NCBI RefSeq assembly: GCF_900700375.1
Contig: NW_021629689.1
Location: 62,001-126,000 of the forward strand
Direction: 5' to 3'
DNA: 64,000 nucleotides
Source of the DNA: Denticeps clupeoides
Lineage: Eukaryota > Chordata > Actinopteri > Clupeiformes > Denticipitidae
The notes under the pieces were generated by a model, which did not search any database, was not told the origin of the DNA, and saw only the letters and a list, made by a program, of their open reading frames with translations. Shown here in pieces: positions 9,139-22,116 of this stretch (positions within the stretch are counted from its first letter, which is position 1; the number at the start of each line of letters is the position of its first letter). The translations under genes and the position numbers were made by a program.

Positions 9139-11101
9139 AAAATGAAGTTTTTTTGCATCGCTTTGTTAGTTTTTTTCTAAAGTAAGTTAAGAGGTATTTT
9201 CACTCTGTGATATGTTTTCAAGCCTAGGTTGTTTAAAGTCCAAGATTTTCAAGCAGAGATTGCTTACGGCCATACCAGCCCAAGAACGCCCGGTCTCGTC
9301 TGATCTCGGAAGCTAAGAAGGCTTGGGCCTGGTTAGTACTTGGATGGGAGACCTCCTGGGAATGCCAGGTGCTGTAAGCTTTAACTGTTGAAAAACTTTT
9401 TAAAATGAAGTTTTTTTGCATCGCTTTGTTAGTTTTTTTCTAAAGTAAGTTAAGAGGTATTTTCACTCTGTGATATGTTTTCAAGCCTAGGTTGTTTAAA
9501 GTCCAAGATTTTCAAGCAGAGATTGCTTACGGCCATACCAGCCCAAGAACGCCCGGTCTCGTCTGATCTCGGAAGCTAAGAAGGCTTGGGCCTGGTTAGT
9601 ACTTGGATGGGAGACCTCCTGGGAATGCCAGGTGCTGTAAGCTTTAACTGTTGAAAAACTTTTTAAAATGAAGTTTTTTTGCATCGCTTTGTTAGTTTTT
9701 TTCTAAAGTAAGTTAAGAGGTATTTTCACTCTGTGATATGTTTTCAAGCCTAGGTTGTTTAAAGTCCAAGATTTTCAAGCAGAGATTGCTTACGGCCATA
9801 CCAGCCCAAGAACGCCCGGTCTCGTCTGATCTCGGAAGCTAAGAAGGCTTGGGCCTGGTTAGTACTTGGATGGGAGACCTCCTGGGAATGCCAGGTGCTG
9901 TAAGCTTTAACTGTTGAAAAACTTTTTAAAATGAAGTTTTTTTGCATCGCTTTGTTAGTTTTTTTCTAAAGTAAGTTAAGAGGTATTTTCACTCTGTGAT
10001 ATGTTTTCAAGCCTAGGTTGTTTAAAGTCCAAGATTTTCAAGCAGAGATTGCTTACGGCCATACCAGCCCAAGAACGCCCGGTCTCGTCTGATCTCGGAA
10101 GCTAAGAAGGCTTGGGCCTGGTTAGTACTTGGATGGGAGACCTCCTGGGAATGCCAGGTGCTGTAAGCTTTAACTGTTGAAAAACTTTTTAAAATGAAGT
10201 TTTTTTGCATCGCTTTGTTAGTTTTTTTCTAAAGTAAGTTAAGAGGTATTTTCACTCTGTGATATGTTTTCAAGCCTAGGTTGTTTAAAGTCCAAGATTT
10301 TCAAGCAGAGATTGCTTACGGCCATACCAGCCCAAGAACGCCCGGTCTCGTCTGATCTCGGAAGCTAAGAAGGCTTGGGCCTGGTTAGTACTTGGATGGG
10401 AGACCTCCTGGGAATGCCAGGTGCTGTAAGCTTTAACTGTTGAAAAACTTTTTAAAATGAAGTTTTTTTGCATCGCTTTGTTAGTTTTTTTCTAAAGTAA
10501 GTTAAGAGGTATTTTCACTCTGTGATATGTTTTCAAGCCTAGGTTGTTTAAAGTCCAAGATTTTCAAGCAGAGATTGCTTACGGCCATACCAGCCCAAGA
10601 ACGCCCGGTCTCGTCTGATCTCGGAAGCTAAGAAGGCTTGGGCCTGGTTAGTACTTGGATGGGAGACCTCCTGGGAATGCCAGGTGCTGTAAGCTTTAAC
10701 TGTTGAAAAACTTTTTAAAATGAAGTTTTTTTGCATCGCTTTGTTAGTTTTTTTCTAAAGTAAGTTAAGAGGTATTTTCACTCTGTGATATGTTTTCAAG
10801 CCTAGGTTGTTTAAAGTCCAAGATTTTCAAGCAGAGATTGCTTACGGCCATACCAGCCCAAGAACGCCCGGTCTCGTCTGATCTCGGAAGCTAAGAAGGC
10901 TTGGGCCTGGTTAGTACTTGGATGGGAGACCTCCTGGGAATGCCAGGTGCTGTAAGCTTTAACTGTTGAAAAACTTTTTAAAATGAAGTTTTTTTGCATC
11001 GCTTTGTTAGTTTTTTCTAAAGTAAGTTAAGAGGTATTTTCACTCTGTGATATGTTTTCAAGCCTAGGTTGTTTAAAGTCCAAGATTTTCAAGCAGAGAT
11101 T

Positions 11102-14100
11102 GCTTACGGCCATACCAGCCCAAGAACGCCCGGTCTCGTCTGATCTCGGAAGCTAAGAAGGCTTGGGCCTGGTTAGTACTTGGATGGGAGACCTCCTGGG
11201 AATGCCAGGTGCTGTAAGCTTTAACTGTTGAAAAACTTTTTAAAATGAAGTTTTTTTGCATCGCTTTGTTAGTTTTTTTCTAAAGTAAGTTAAGAGGTAT
11301 TTTCACTCTGTGATATGTTTTCAAGCCTAGGTTGTTTAAAGTCCAAGATTTTCAAGCAGAGATTGCTTACGGCCATACCAGCCCAAGAACGCCCGGTCTC
11401 GTCTGATCTCGGAAGCTAAGAAGGCTTGGGCCTGGTTAGTACTTGGATGGGAGACCTCCTGGGAATGCCAGGTGCTGTAAGCTTTAACTGTTGAAAAACT
11501 TTTTAAAATGAAGTTTTTTTGCATCGCTTTGTTAGTTTTTTTCTAAAGTAAGTTAAGAGGTATTTTCACTCTGTGATATGTTTTCAAGCCTAGGTTGTTT
11601 AAAGTCCAAGATTTTCAAGCAGAGATTGCTTACGGCCATACCAGCCCAAGAACGCCCGGTCTCGTCTGATCTCGGAAGCTAAGAAGGCTTGGGCCTGGTT
11701 AGTACTTGGATGGGAGACCTCCTGGGAATGCCAGGTGCTGTAAGCTTTAACTGTTGAAAAACTTTTTAAAATGAAGTTTTTTTGCATCGCTTTGTTAGTT
11801 TTTTTCTAAAGTAAGTTAAGAGGTATTTTCACTCTGTGATATGTTTTCAAGCCTAGGTTGTTTAAAGTCCAAGATTTTCAAGCAGAGATTGCTTACGGCC
11901 ATACCAGCCCAAGAACGCCCGGTCTCGTCTGATCTCGGAAGCTAAGAAGGCTTGGGCCTGGTTAGTACTTGGATGGGAGACCTCCTGGGAATGCCAGGTG
12001 CTGTAAGCTTTAACTGTTGAAAAACTTTTTAAAATGAAGTTTTTTTGCATCGCTTTGTTAGTTTTTTTCTAAAGTAAGTTAAGAGGTATTTTCACTCTGT
12101 GATATGTTTTCAAGCCTAGGTTGTTTAAAGTCCAAGATTTTCAAGCAGAGATTGCTTACGGCCATACCAGCCCAAGAACGCCCGGTCTCGTCTGATCTCG
12201 GAAGCTAAGAAGGCTTGGGCCTGGTTAGTACTTGGATGGGAGACCTCCTGGGAATGCCAGGTGCTGTAAGCTTTAACTGTTGAAAAACTTTTTAAAATGA
12301 AGTTTTTTTGCATCGCTTTGTTAGTTTTTTTCTAAAGTAAGTTAAGAGGTATTTTCACTCTGTGATATGTTTTCAAGCCTAGGTTGTTTAAAGTCCAAGA
12401 TTTTCAAGCAGAGATTGCTTACGGCCATACCAGCCCAAGAACGCCCGGTCTCGTCTGATCTCGGAAGCTAAGAAGGCTTGGGCCTGGTTAGTACTTGGAT
12501 GGGAGACCTCCTGGGAATGCCAGGTGCTGTAAGCTTTAACTGTTGAAAAACTTTTTAAAATGAAGTTTTTTTGCATCGCTTTGTTAGTTTTTTTCTAAAG
12601 TAAGTTAAGAGGTATTTTCACTCTGTGATATGTTTTCAAGCCTAGGTTGTTTAAAGTCCAAGATTTTCAAGCAGAGATTGCTTACGGCCATACCAGCCCA
12701 AGAACGCCCGGTCTCGTCTGATCTCGGAAGCTAAGAAGGCTTGGGCCTGGTTAGTACTTGGATGGGAGACCTCCTGGGAATGCCAGGTGCTGTAAGCTTT
12801 AACTGTTGAAAAACTTTTTAAAATGAAGTTTTTTTGCATCGCTTTGTTAGTTTTTTTCTAAAGTAAGTTAAGAGGTATTTTCACTCTGTGATATGTTTTC
12901 AAGCCTAGGTTGTTTAAAGTCCAAGATTTTCAAGCAGAGATTGCTTACGGCCATACCAGCCCAAGAACGCCCGGTCTCGTCTGATCTCGGAAGCTAAGAA
13001 GGCTTGGGCCTGGTTAGTACTTGGATGGGAGACCTCCTGGGAATGCCAGGTGCTGTAAGCTTTAACTGTTGAAAAACTTTTTAAAATGAAGTTTTTTTGC
13101 ATCGCTTTGTTAGTTTTTTTCTAAAGTAAGTTAAGAGGTATTTTCACTCTGTGATATGTTTTCAAGCCTAGGTTGTTTAAAGTCCAAGATTTTCAAGCAG
13201 AGATTGCTTACGGCCATACCAGCCCAAGAACGCCCGGTCTCGTCTGATCTCGGAAGCTAAGAAGGCTTGGGCCTGGTTAGTACTTGGATGGGAGACCTCC
13301 TGGGAATGCCAGGTGCTGTAAGCTTTAACTGTTGAAAAACTTTTTAAAATGAAGTTTTTTTGCATCGCTTTGTTAGTTTTTTTCTAAAGTAAGTTAAGAG
13401 GTATTTTCACTCTGTGATATGTTTTCAAGCCTAGGTTGTTTAAAGTCCAAGATTTTCAAGCAGAGATTGCTTACGGCCATACCAGCCCAAGAACGCCCGG
13501 TCTCGTCTGATCTCGGAAGCTAAGAAGGCTTGGGCCTGGTTAGTACTTGGATGGGAGACCTCCTGGGAATGCCAGGTGCTGTAAGCTTTAACTGTTGAAA
13601 AACTTTTTAAAATGAAGTTTTTTTGCATCGCTTTGTTAGTTTTTTTCTAAAGTAAGTTAAGAGGTATTTTCACTCTGTGATATGTTTTCAAGCCTAGGTT
13701 GTTTAAAGTCCAAGATTTTCAAGCAGAGATTGCTTACGGCCATACCAGCCCAAGAACGCCCGGTCTCGTCTGATCTCGGAAGCTAAGAAGGCTTGGGCCT
13801 GGTTAGTACTTGGATGGGAGACCTCCTGGGAATGCCAGGTGCTGTAAGCTTTAACTGTTGAAAAACTTTTTAAAATGAAGTTTTTTTGCATCGCTTTGTT
13901 AGTTTTTTTCTAAAGTAAGTTAAGAGGTATTTTCACTCTGTGATATGTTTTCAAGCCTAGGTTGTTTAAAGTCCAAGATTTTCAAGCAGAGATTGCTTAC
14001 GGCCATACCAGCCCAAGAACGCCCGGTCTCGTCTGATCTCGGAAGCTAAGAAGGCTTGGGCCTGGTTAGTACTTGGATGGGAGACCTCCTGGGAATGCCA

Positions 14101-17100
14101 GGTGCTGTAAGCTTTAACTGTTGAAAAACTTTTTAAAATGAAGTTTTTTTGCATCGCTTTGTTAGTTTTTTTCTAAAGTAAGTTAAGAGGTATTTTCACT
14201 CTGTGATATGTTTTCAAGCCTAGGTTGTTTAAAGTCCAAGATTTTCAAGCAGAGATTGCTTACGGCCATACCAGCCCAAGAACGCCCGGTCTCGTCTGAT
14301 CTCGGAAGCTAAGAAGGCTTGGGCCTGGTTAGTACTTGGATGGGAGACCTCCTGGGAATGCCAGGTGCTGTAAGCTTTAACTGTTGAAAAACTTTTTAAA
14401 ATGAAGTTTTTTTGCATCGCTTTGTTAGTTTTTTTCTAAAGTAAGTTAAGAGGTATTTTCACTCTGTGATATGTTTTCAAGCCTAGGTTGTTTAAAGTCC
14501 AAGATTTTCAAGCAGAGATTGCTTACGGCCATACCAGCCCAAGAACGCCCGGTCTCGTCTGATCTCGGAAGCTAAGAAGGCTTGGGCCTGGTTAGTACTT
14601 GGATGGGAGACCTCCTGGGAATGCCAGGTGCTGTAAGCTTTAACTGTTGAAAAACTTTTTAAAATGAAGTTTTTTTGCATCGCTTTGTTAGTTTTTTTCT
14701 AAAGTAAGTTAAGAGGTATTTTCACTCTGTGATATGTTTTCAAGCCTAGGTTGTTTAAAGTCCAAGATTTTCAAGCAGAGATTGCTTACGGCCATACCAG
14801 CCCAAGAACGCCCGGTCTCGTCTGATCTCGGAAGCTAAGAAGGCTTGGGCCTGGTTAGTACTTGGATGGGAGACCTCCTGGGAATGCCAGGTGCTGTAAG
14901 CTTTAACTGTTGAAAAACTTTTTAAAATGAAGTTTTTTTGCATCGCTTTGTTAGTTTTTTTCTAAAGTAAGTTAAGAGGTATTTTCACTCTGTGATATGT
15001 TTTCAAGCCTAGGTTGTTTAAAGTCCAAGATTTTCAAGCAGAGATTGCTTACGGCCATACCAGCCCAAGAACGCCCGGTCTCGTCTGATCTCGGAAGCTA
15101 AGAAGGCTTGGGCCTGGTTAGTACTTGGATGGGAGACCTCCTGGGAATGCCAGGTGCTGTAAGCTTTAACTGTTGAAAAACTTTTTAAAATGAAGTTTTT
15201 TTGCATCGCTTTGTTAGTTTTTTTCTAAAGTAAGTTAAGAGGTATTTTCACTCTGTGATATGTTTTCAAGCCTAGGTTGTTTAAAGTCCAAGATTTTCAA
15301 GCAGAGATTGCTTACGGCCATACCAGCCCAAGAACGCCCGGTCTCGTCTGATCTCGGAAGCTAAGAAGGCTTGGGCCTGGTTAGTACTTGGATGGGAGAC
15401 CTCCTGGGAATGCCAGGTGCTGTAAGCTTTAACTGTTGAAAAACTTTTTAAAATGAAGTTTTTTTGCATCGCTTTGTTAGTTTTTTTCTAAAGTAAGTTA
15501 AGAGGTATTTTCACTCTGTGATATGTTTTCAAGCCTAGGTTGTTTAAAGTCCAAGATTTTCAAGCAGAGATTGCTTACGGCCATACCAGCCCAAGAACGC
15601 CCGGTCTCGTCTGATCTCGGAAGCTAAGAAGGCTTGGGCCTGGTTAGTACTTGGATGGGAGACCTCCTGGGAATGCCAGGTGCTGTAAGCTTTAACTGTT
15701 GAAAAACTTTTTAAAATGAAGTTTTTTTGCATCGCTTTGTTAGTTTTTTTCTAAAGTAAGTTAAGAGGTATTTTCACTCTGTGATATGTTTTCAAGCCTA
15801 GGTTGTTTAAAGTCCAAGATTTTCAAGCAGAGATTGCTTACGGCCATACCAGCCCAAGAACGCCCGGTCTCGTCTGATCTCGGAAGCTAAGAAGGCTTGG
15901 GCCTGGTTAGTACTTGGATGGGAGACCTCCTGGGAATGCCAGGTGCTGTAAGCTTTAACTGTTGAAAAACTTTTTAAAATGAAGTTTTTTTGCATCGCTT
16001 TGTTAGTTTTTTTCTAAAGTAAGTTAAGAGGTATTTTCACTCTGTGATATGTTTTCAAGCCTAGGTTGTTTAAAGTCCAAGATTTTCAAGCAGAGATTGC
16101 TTACGGCCATACCAGCCCAAGAACGCCCGGTCTCGTCTGATCTCGGAAGCTAAGAAGGCTTGGGCCTGGTTAGTACTTGGATGGGAGACCTCCTGGGAAT
16201 GCCAGGTGCTGTAAGCTTTAACTGTTGAAAAACTTTTTAAAATGAAGTTTTTTTGCATCGCTTTGTTAGTTTTTTTCTAAAGTAAGTTAAGAGGTATTTT
16301 CACTCTGTGATATGTTTTCAAGCCTAGGTTGTTTAAAGTCCAAGATTTTCAAGCAGAGATTGCTTACGGCCATACCAGCCCAAGAACGCCCGGTCTCGTC
16401 TGATCTCGGAAGCTAAGAAGGCTTGGGCCTGGTTAGTACTTGGATGGGAGACCTCCTGGGAATGCCAGGTGCTGTAAGCTTTAACTGTTGAAAAACTTTT
16501 TAAAATGAAGTTTTTTTGCATCGCTTTGTTAGTTTTTTTCTAAAGTAAGTTAAGAGGTATTTTCACTCTGTGATATGTTTTCAAGCCTAGGTTGTTTAAA
16601 GTCCAAGATTTTCAAGCAGAGATTGCTTACGGCCATACCAGCCCAAGAACGCCCGGTCTCGTCTGATCTCGGAAGCTAAGAAGGCTTGGGCCTGGTTAGT
16701 ACTTGGATGGGAGACCTCCTGGGAATGCCAGGTGCTGTAAGCTTTAACTGTTGAAAAACTTTTTAAAATGAAGTTTTTTTGCATCGCTTTGTTAGTTTTT
16801 TTCTAAAGTAAGTTAAGAGGTATTTTCACTCTGTGATATGTTTTCAAGCCTAGGTTGTTTAAAGTCCAAGATTTTCAAGCAGAGATTGCTTACGGCCATA
16901 CCAGCCCAAGAACGCCCGGTCTCGTCTGATCTCGGAAGCTAAGAAGGCTTGGGCCTGGTTAGTACTTGGATGGGAGACCTCCTGGGAATACCAGGTGCTG
17001 TAAGCTTTAACTGTTGAAAAACTTTTTAAAATGAAGTTTTTTTGCATCGCTTTGTTAGTTTTTTTCTAAAGTAAGTTAAGAGGTATTTTCACTCTGTGAT

Positions 17101-17796
17101 ATGTTTTCAAGCCTAGGTTGTTTAAAGTCCAAGATTTTCAAGCAGAGATTGCTTACGGCCATACCAGCCCAAGAACGCCCGGTCTCGTCTGATCTCGGAA
17201 GCTAAGAAGGCTTGGGCCTGGTTAGTACTTGGATGGGAGACCTCCTGGGAATGCCAGGTGCTGTAAGCTTTAACTGTTGAAAAACTTTTTAAAATGAAGT
17301 TTTTTTGCATCGCTTTGTTAGTTTTTTTCTAAAGTAAGTTAAGAGGTATTTTCACTCTGTGATATGTTTTCAAGCCTAGGTTGTTTAAAGTCCAAGATTT
17401 TCAAGCAGAGATTGCTTACGGCCATACCAGCCCAAGAACGCCCGGTCTCGTCTGATCTCGGAAGCTAAGAAGGCTTGGGCCTGGTTAGTACTTGGATGGG
17501 AGACCTCCTGGGAATGCCAGGTGCTGTAAGCTTTAACTGTTGAAAAACTTTTTAAAATGAAGTTTTTTTGCATCGCTTTGTTAGTTTTTTTCTAAAGTAA
17601 GTTAAGAGGTATTTTCACTCTGTGATATGTTTTCAAGCCTAGGTTGTTTAAAGTCCAAGATTTTCAAGCAGAGATTGCTTACGGCCATACCAGCCCAAGA
17701 ACGCCCGGTCTCGTCTGATCTCGGAAGCTAAGAAGGCTTGGGCCTGGTTAGTACTTGGATGGGAGACCTCCTGGGAATACCAGGTGCTGTAAGCTT
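11102..17796 (+). rRNA. 5S core block b: 26 genes, mostly G103
   Basis: Genes at 11102+263k to 11221+263k, k = 0 to 25 (last 17677-17796). All are G103 except those at 16888 and 17677, which are A103. The gene at 17677 is followed by a spacer with one A fewer (TTGAAAACTTTTT). The A103 gene at 16888 begins the 10-unit higher-order pattern. Confidence 0.95.
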
Positions 17797-20700
17797 TAAC
17801 TGTTGAAAACTTTTTAAAATGAAGTTTTTTTGCATCGCTTTGTTAGTTTTTTTCTAAAGTAAGTTAAGAGGTATTTTCACTCTGTGATATGTTTTCAAGC
17901 CTAGGTTGTTTAAAGTCCAAGATTTTCAAGCAGAGATTGCTTACGGCCATACCAGCCCAAGAACGCCCGGTCTCGTCTGATCTCGGAAGCTAAGAAGGCT
18001 TGGGCCTGGTTAGTACTTGGATGGGAGACCTCCTGGGAATACCAGGTGCTGTAAGCTTTAACTGTTGAAAAACTTTTTAAAATGAAGTTTTTTTGCATCG
18101 CTTTGTTAGTTTTTTTCTAAAGTAAGTTAAGAGGTATTTTCACTCTGTGATATGTTTTCAAGCCTAGGTTGTTTAAAGTCCAAGATTTTCAAGCAGAGAT
18201 TGCTTACGGCCATACCAGCCCAAGAACGCCCGGTCTCGTCTGATCTCGGAAGCTAAGAAGGCTTGGGCCTGGTTAGTACTTGGATGGGAGACCTCCTGGG
18301 AATACCAGGTGCTGTAAGCTTTAACTGTTGAAAAACTTTTTAAAATGAAGTTTTTTTGCATCGCTTTGTTAGTTTTTTTCTAAAGTAAGTTAAGAGGTAT
18401 TTTCACTCTGTGATATGTTTTCAAGCCTAGGTTGTTTAAAGTCCAAGATTTTCAAGCAGAGATTGCTTACGGCCATACCAGCCCAAGAACGCCCGGTCTC
18501 GTCTGATCTCGGAAGCTAAGAAGGCTTGGGCCTGGTTAGTACTTGGATGGGAGACCTCCTGGGAATACCAGGTGCTGTAAGCTTTAACTGTTGAAAAACT
18601 TTTTAAAATGAAGTTTTTTTGCATCGCTTTGTTAGTTTTTTTCTAAAGTAAGTTAAGAGGTATTTTCACTCTGTGATATGTTTTCAAGCCTAGGTTGTTT
18701 AAAGTCCAAGATTTTCAAGCAGAGATTGCTTACGGCCATACCAGCCCAAGAACGCCCGGTCTCGTCTGATCTCGGAAGCTAAGAAGGCTTGGGCCTGGTT
18801 AGTACTTGGATGGGAGACCTCCTGGGAATGCCAGGTGCTGTAAGCTTTAACTGTTGAAAAACTTTTTAAAATGAAGTTTTTTTGCATCGCTTTGTTAGTT
18901 TTTTTCTAAAGTAAGTTAAGAGGTATTTTCACTCTGTGATATGTTTTCAAGCCTAGGTTGTTTAAAGTCCAAGATTTTCAAGCAGAGATTGCTTACGGCC
19001 ATACCAGCCCAAGAACGCCCGGTCTCGTCTGATCTCGGAAGCTAAGAAGGCTTGGGCCTGGTTAGTACTTGGATGGGAGACCTCCTGGGAATGCCAGGTG
19101 CTGTAAGCTTTAACTGTTGAAAAACTTTTTAAAATGAAGTTTTTTTGCATCGCTTTGTTAGTTTTTTTCTAAAGTAAGTTAAGAGGTATTTTCACTCTGT
19201 GATATGTTTTCAAGCCTAGGTTGTTTAAAGTCCAAGATTTTCAAGCAGAGATTGCTTACGGCCATACCAGCCCAAGAACGCCCGGTCTCGTCTGATCTCG
19301 GAAGCTAAGAAGGCTTGGGCCTGGTTAGTACTTGGATGGGAGACCTCCTGGGAATGCCAGGTGCTGTAAGCTTTAACTGTTGAAAAACTTTTTAAAATGA
19401 AGTTTTTTTGCATCGCTTTGTTAGTTTTTTTCTAAAGTAAGTTAAGAGGTATTTTCACTCTGTGATATGTTTTCAAGCCTAGGTTGTTTAAAGTCCAAGA
19501 TTTTCAAGCAGAGATTGCTTACGGCCATACCAGCCCAAGAACGCCCGGTCTCGTCTGATCTCGGAAGCTAAGAAGGCTTGGGCCTGGTTAGTACTTGGAT
19601 GGGAGACCTCCTGGGAATACCAGGTGCTGTAAGCTTTAACTGTTGAAAAACTTTTTAAAATGAAGTTTTTTTGCATCGCTTTGTTAGTTTTTTTCTAAAG
19701 TAAGTTAAGAGGTATTTTCACTCTGTGATATGTTTTCAAGCCTAGGTTGTTTAAAGTCCAAGATTTTCAAGCAGAGATTGCTTACGGCCATACCAGCCCA
19801 AGAACGCCCGGTCTCGTCTGATCTCGGAAGCTAAGAAGGCTTGGGCCTGGTTAGTACTTGGATGGGAGACCTCCTGGGAATGCCAGGTGCTGTAAGCTTT
19901 AACTGTTGAAAAACTTTTTAAAATGAAGTTTTTTTGCATCGCTTTGTTAGTTTTTTTCTAAAGTAAGTTAAGAGGTATTTTCACTCTGTGATATGTTTTC
20001 AAGCCTAGGTTGTTTAAAGTCCAAGATTTTCAAGCAGAGATTGCTTACGGCCATACCAGCCCAAGAACGCCCGGTCTCGTCTGATCTCGGAAGCTAAGAA
20101 GGCTTGGGCCTGGTTAGTACTTGGATGGGAGACCTCCTGGGAATGCCAGGTGCTGTAAGCTTTAACTGTTGAAAAACTTTTTAAAATGAAGTTTTTTTGC
20201 ATCGCTTTGTTAGTTTTTTTCTAAAGTAAGTTAAGAGGTATTTTCACTCTGTGATATGTTTTCAAGCCTAGGTTGTTTAAAGTCCAAGATTTTCAAGCAG
20301 AGATTGCTTACGGCCATACCAGCCCAAGAACGCCCGGTCTCGTCTGATCTCGGAAGCTAAGAAGGCTTGGGCCTGGTTAGTACTTGGATGGGAGACCTCC
20401 TGGGAATACCAGGTGCTGTAAGCTTTAACTGTTGAAAAACTTTTTAAAATGAAGTTTTTTTGCATCGCTTTGTTAGTTTTTTTCTAAAGTAAGTTAAGAG
20501 GTATTTTCACTCTGTGATATGTTTTCAAGCCTAGGTTGTTTAAAGTCCAAGATTTTCAAGCAGAGATTGCTTACGGCCATACCAGCCCAAGAACGCCCGG
20601 TCTCGTCTGATCTCGGAAGCTAAGAAGGCTTGGGCCTGGTTAGTACTTGGATGGGAGACCTCCTGGGAATACCAGGTGCTGTAAGCTTTAACTGTTGAAA

Positions 20701-22116
20701 AACTTTTTAAAATGAAGTTTTTTTGCATCGCTTTGTTAGTTTTTTTCTAAAGTAAGTTAAGAGGTATTTTCACTCTGTGATATGTTTTCAAGCCTAGGTT
20801 GTTTAAAGTCCAAGATTTTCAAGCAGAGATTGCTTACGGCCATACCAGCCCAAGAACGCCCGGTCTCGTCTGATCTCGGAAGCTAAGAAGGCTTGGGCCT
20901 GGTTAGTACTTGGATGGGAGACCTCCTGGGAATACCAGGTGCTGTAAGCTTTAACTGTTGAAAAACTTTTTAAAATGAAGTTTTTTTGCATCGCTTTGTT
21001 AGTTTTTTTCTAAAGTAAGTTAAGAGGTATTTTCACTCTGTGATATGTTTTCAAGCCTAGGTTGTTTAAAGTCCAAGATTTTCAAGCAGAGATTGCTTAC
21101 GGCCATACCAGCCCAAGAACGCCCGGTCTCGTCTGATCTCGGAAGCTAAGAAGGCTTGGGCCTGGTTAGTACTTGGATGGGAGACCTCCTGGGAATACCA
21201 GGTGCTGTAAGCTTTAACTGTTGAAAAACTTTTTAAAATGAAGTTTTTTTGCATCGCTTTGTTAGTTTTTTTCTAAAGTAAGTTAAGAGGTATTTTCACT
21301 CTGTGATATGTTTTCAAGCCTAGGTTGTTTAAAGTCCAAGATTTTCAAGCAGAGATTGCTTACGGCCATACCAGCCCAAGAACGCCCGGTCTCGTCTGAT
21401 CTCGGAAGCTAAGAAGGCTTGGGCCTGGTTAGTACTTGGATGGGAGACCTCCTGGGAATGCCAGGTGCTGTAAGCTTTAACTGTTGAAAAACTTTTTAAA
21501 ATGAAGTTTTTTTGCATCGCTTTGTTAGTTTTTTTCTAAAGTAAGTTAAGAGGTATTTTCACTCTGTGATATGTTTTCAAGCCTAGGTTGTTTAAAGTCC
21601 AAGATTTTCAAGCAGAGATTGCTTACGGCCATACCAGCCCAAGAACGCCCGGTCTCGTCTGATCTCGGAAGCTAAGAAGGCTTGGGCCTGGTTAGTACTT
21701 GGATGGGAGACCTCCTGGGAATGCCAGGTGCTGTAAGCTTTAACTGTTGAAAAACTTTTTAAAATGAAGTTTTTTTGCATCGCTTTGTTAGTTTTTTCTA
21801 AAGTAAGTTAAGAGGTATTTTCACTCTGTGATATGTTTTCAAGCCTAGGTTGTTTAAAGTCCAAGATTTTCAAGCAGAGATTGCTTACGGCCATACCAGC
21901 CCAAGAACGCCCGGTCTCGTCTGATCTCGGAAGCTAAGAAGGCTTGGGCCTGGTTAGTACTTGGATGGGAGACCTCCTGGGAATGCCAGGTGCTGTAAGC
22001 TTTAACTGTTGAAAAACTTTTTAAAATGAAGTTTTTTTGCATCGCTTTGTTAGTTTTTTTCTAAAGTAAGTTAAGAGGTATTTTCACTCTGTGATATGTT
22101 TTCAAGCCTAGGTTGT
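16859..22116 (+). repeat. Two tandem copies of a 10-unit 5S higher-order repeat
   Basis: Reading only the base at gene position 103, units from 16859 give A G G A A A A G G G, and the next ten units from 19488 give the same string. Copy 1 spans about 16859-19487 and copy 2 about 19488-22116. The repeat length is ten units (about 2.63 kb). Copy 1 has a 1-bp spacer loss in its fourth unit that copy 2 lacks, and copy 2 one in its ninth that copy 1 lacks, so these arose after the duplication. The inference rests on a single marker. Confidence 0.5.
17939..21740 (+). rRNA. 5S core block c: 15 genes, A103 and G103 interleaved
   Basis: Genes at 17939+263k to 18058+263k, k = 0 to 14 (last 21621-21740). 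Order of the position-103 base: A A A, G G G, A, G G, A A A A, G G. This is the mixing zone between the G103 block on the left and the A103 block on the right. The block ends at a shortened T-run near 21795. Confidence 0.95.

Larger units (their letters stand above)
8999..10959 (+). rRNA. 5S core block a: 8 genes, all G103
   Basis: Genes at 8999+263k to 9118+263k, k = 0 to 7 (last 10840-10959). All carry G103 (AATGCCAGG). The block ends at a 1-bp shorter T-run in the following spacer. Confidence 0.95.
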
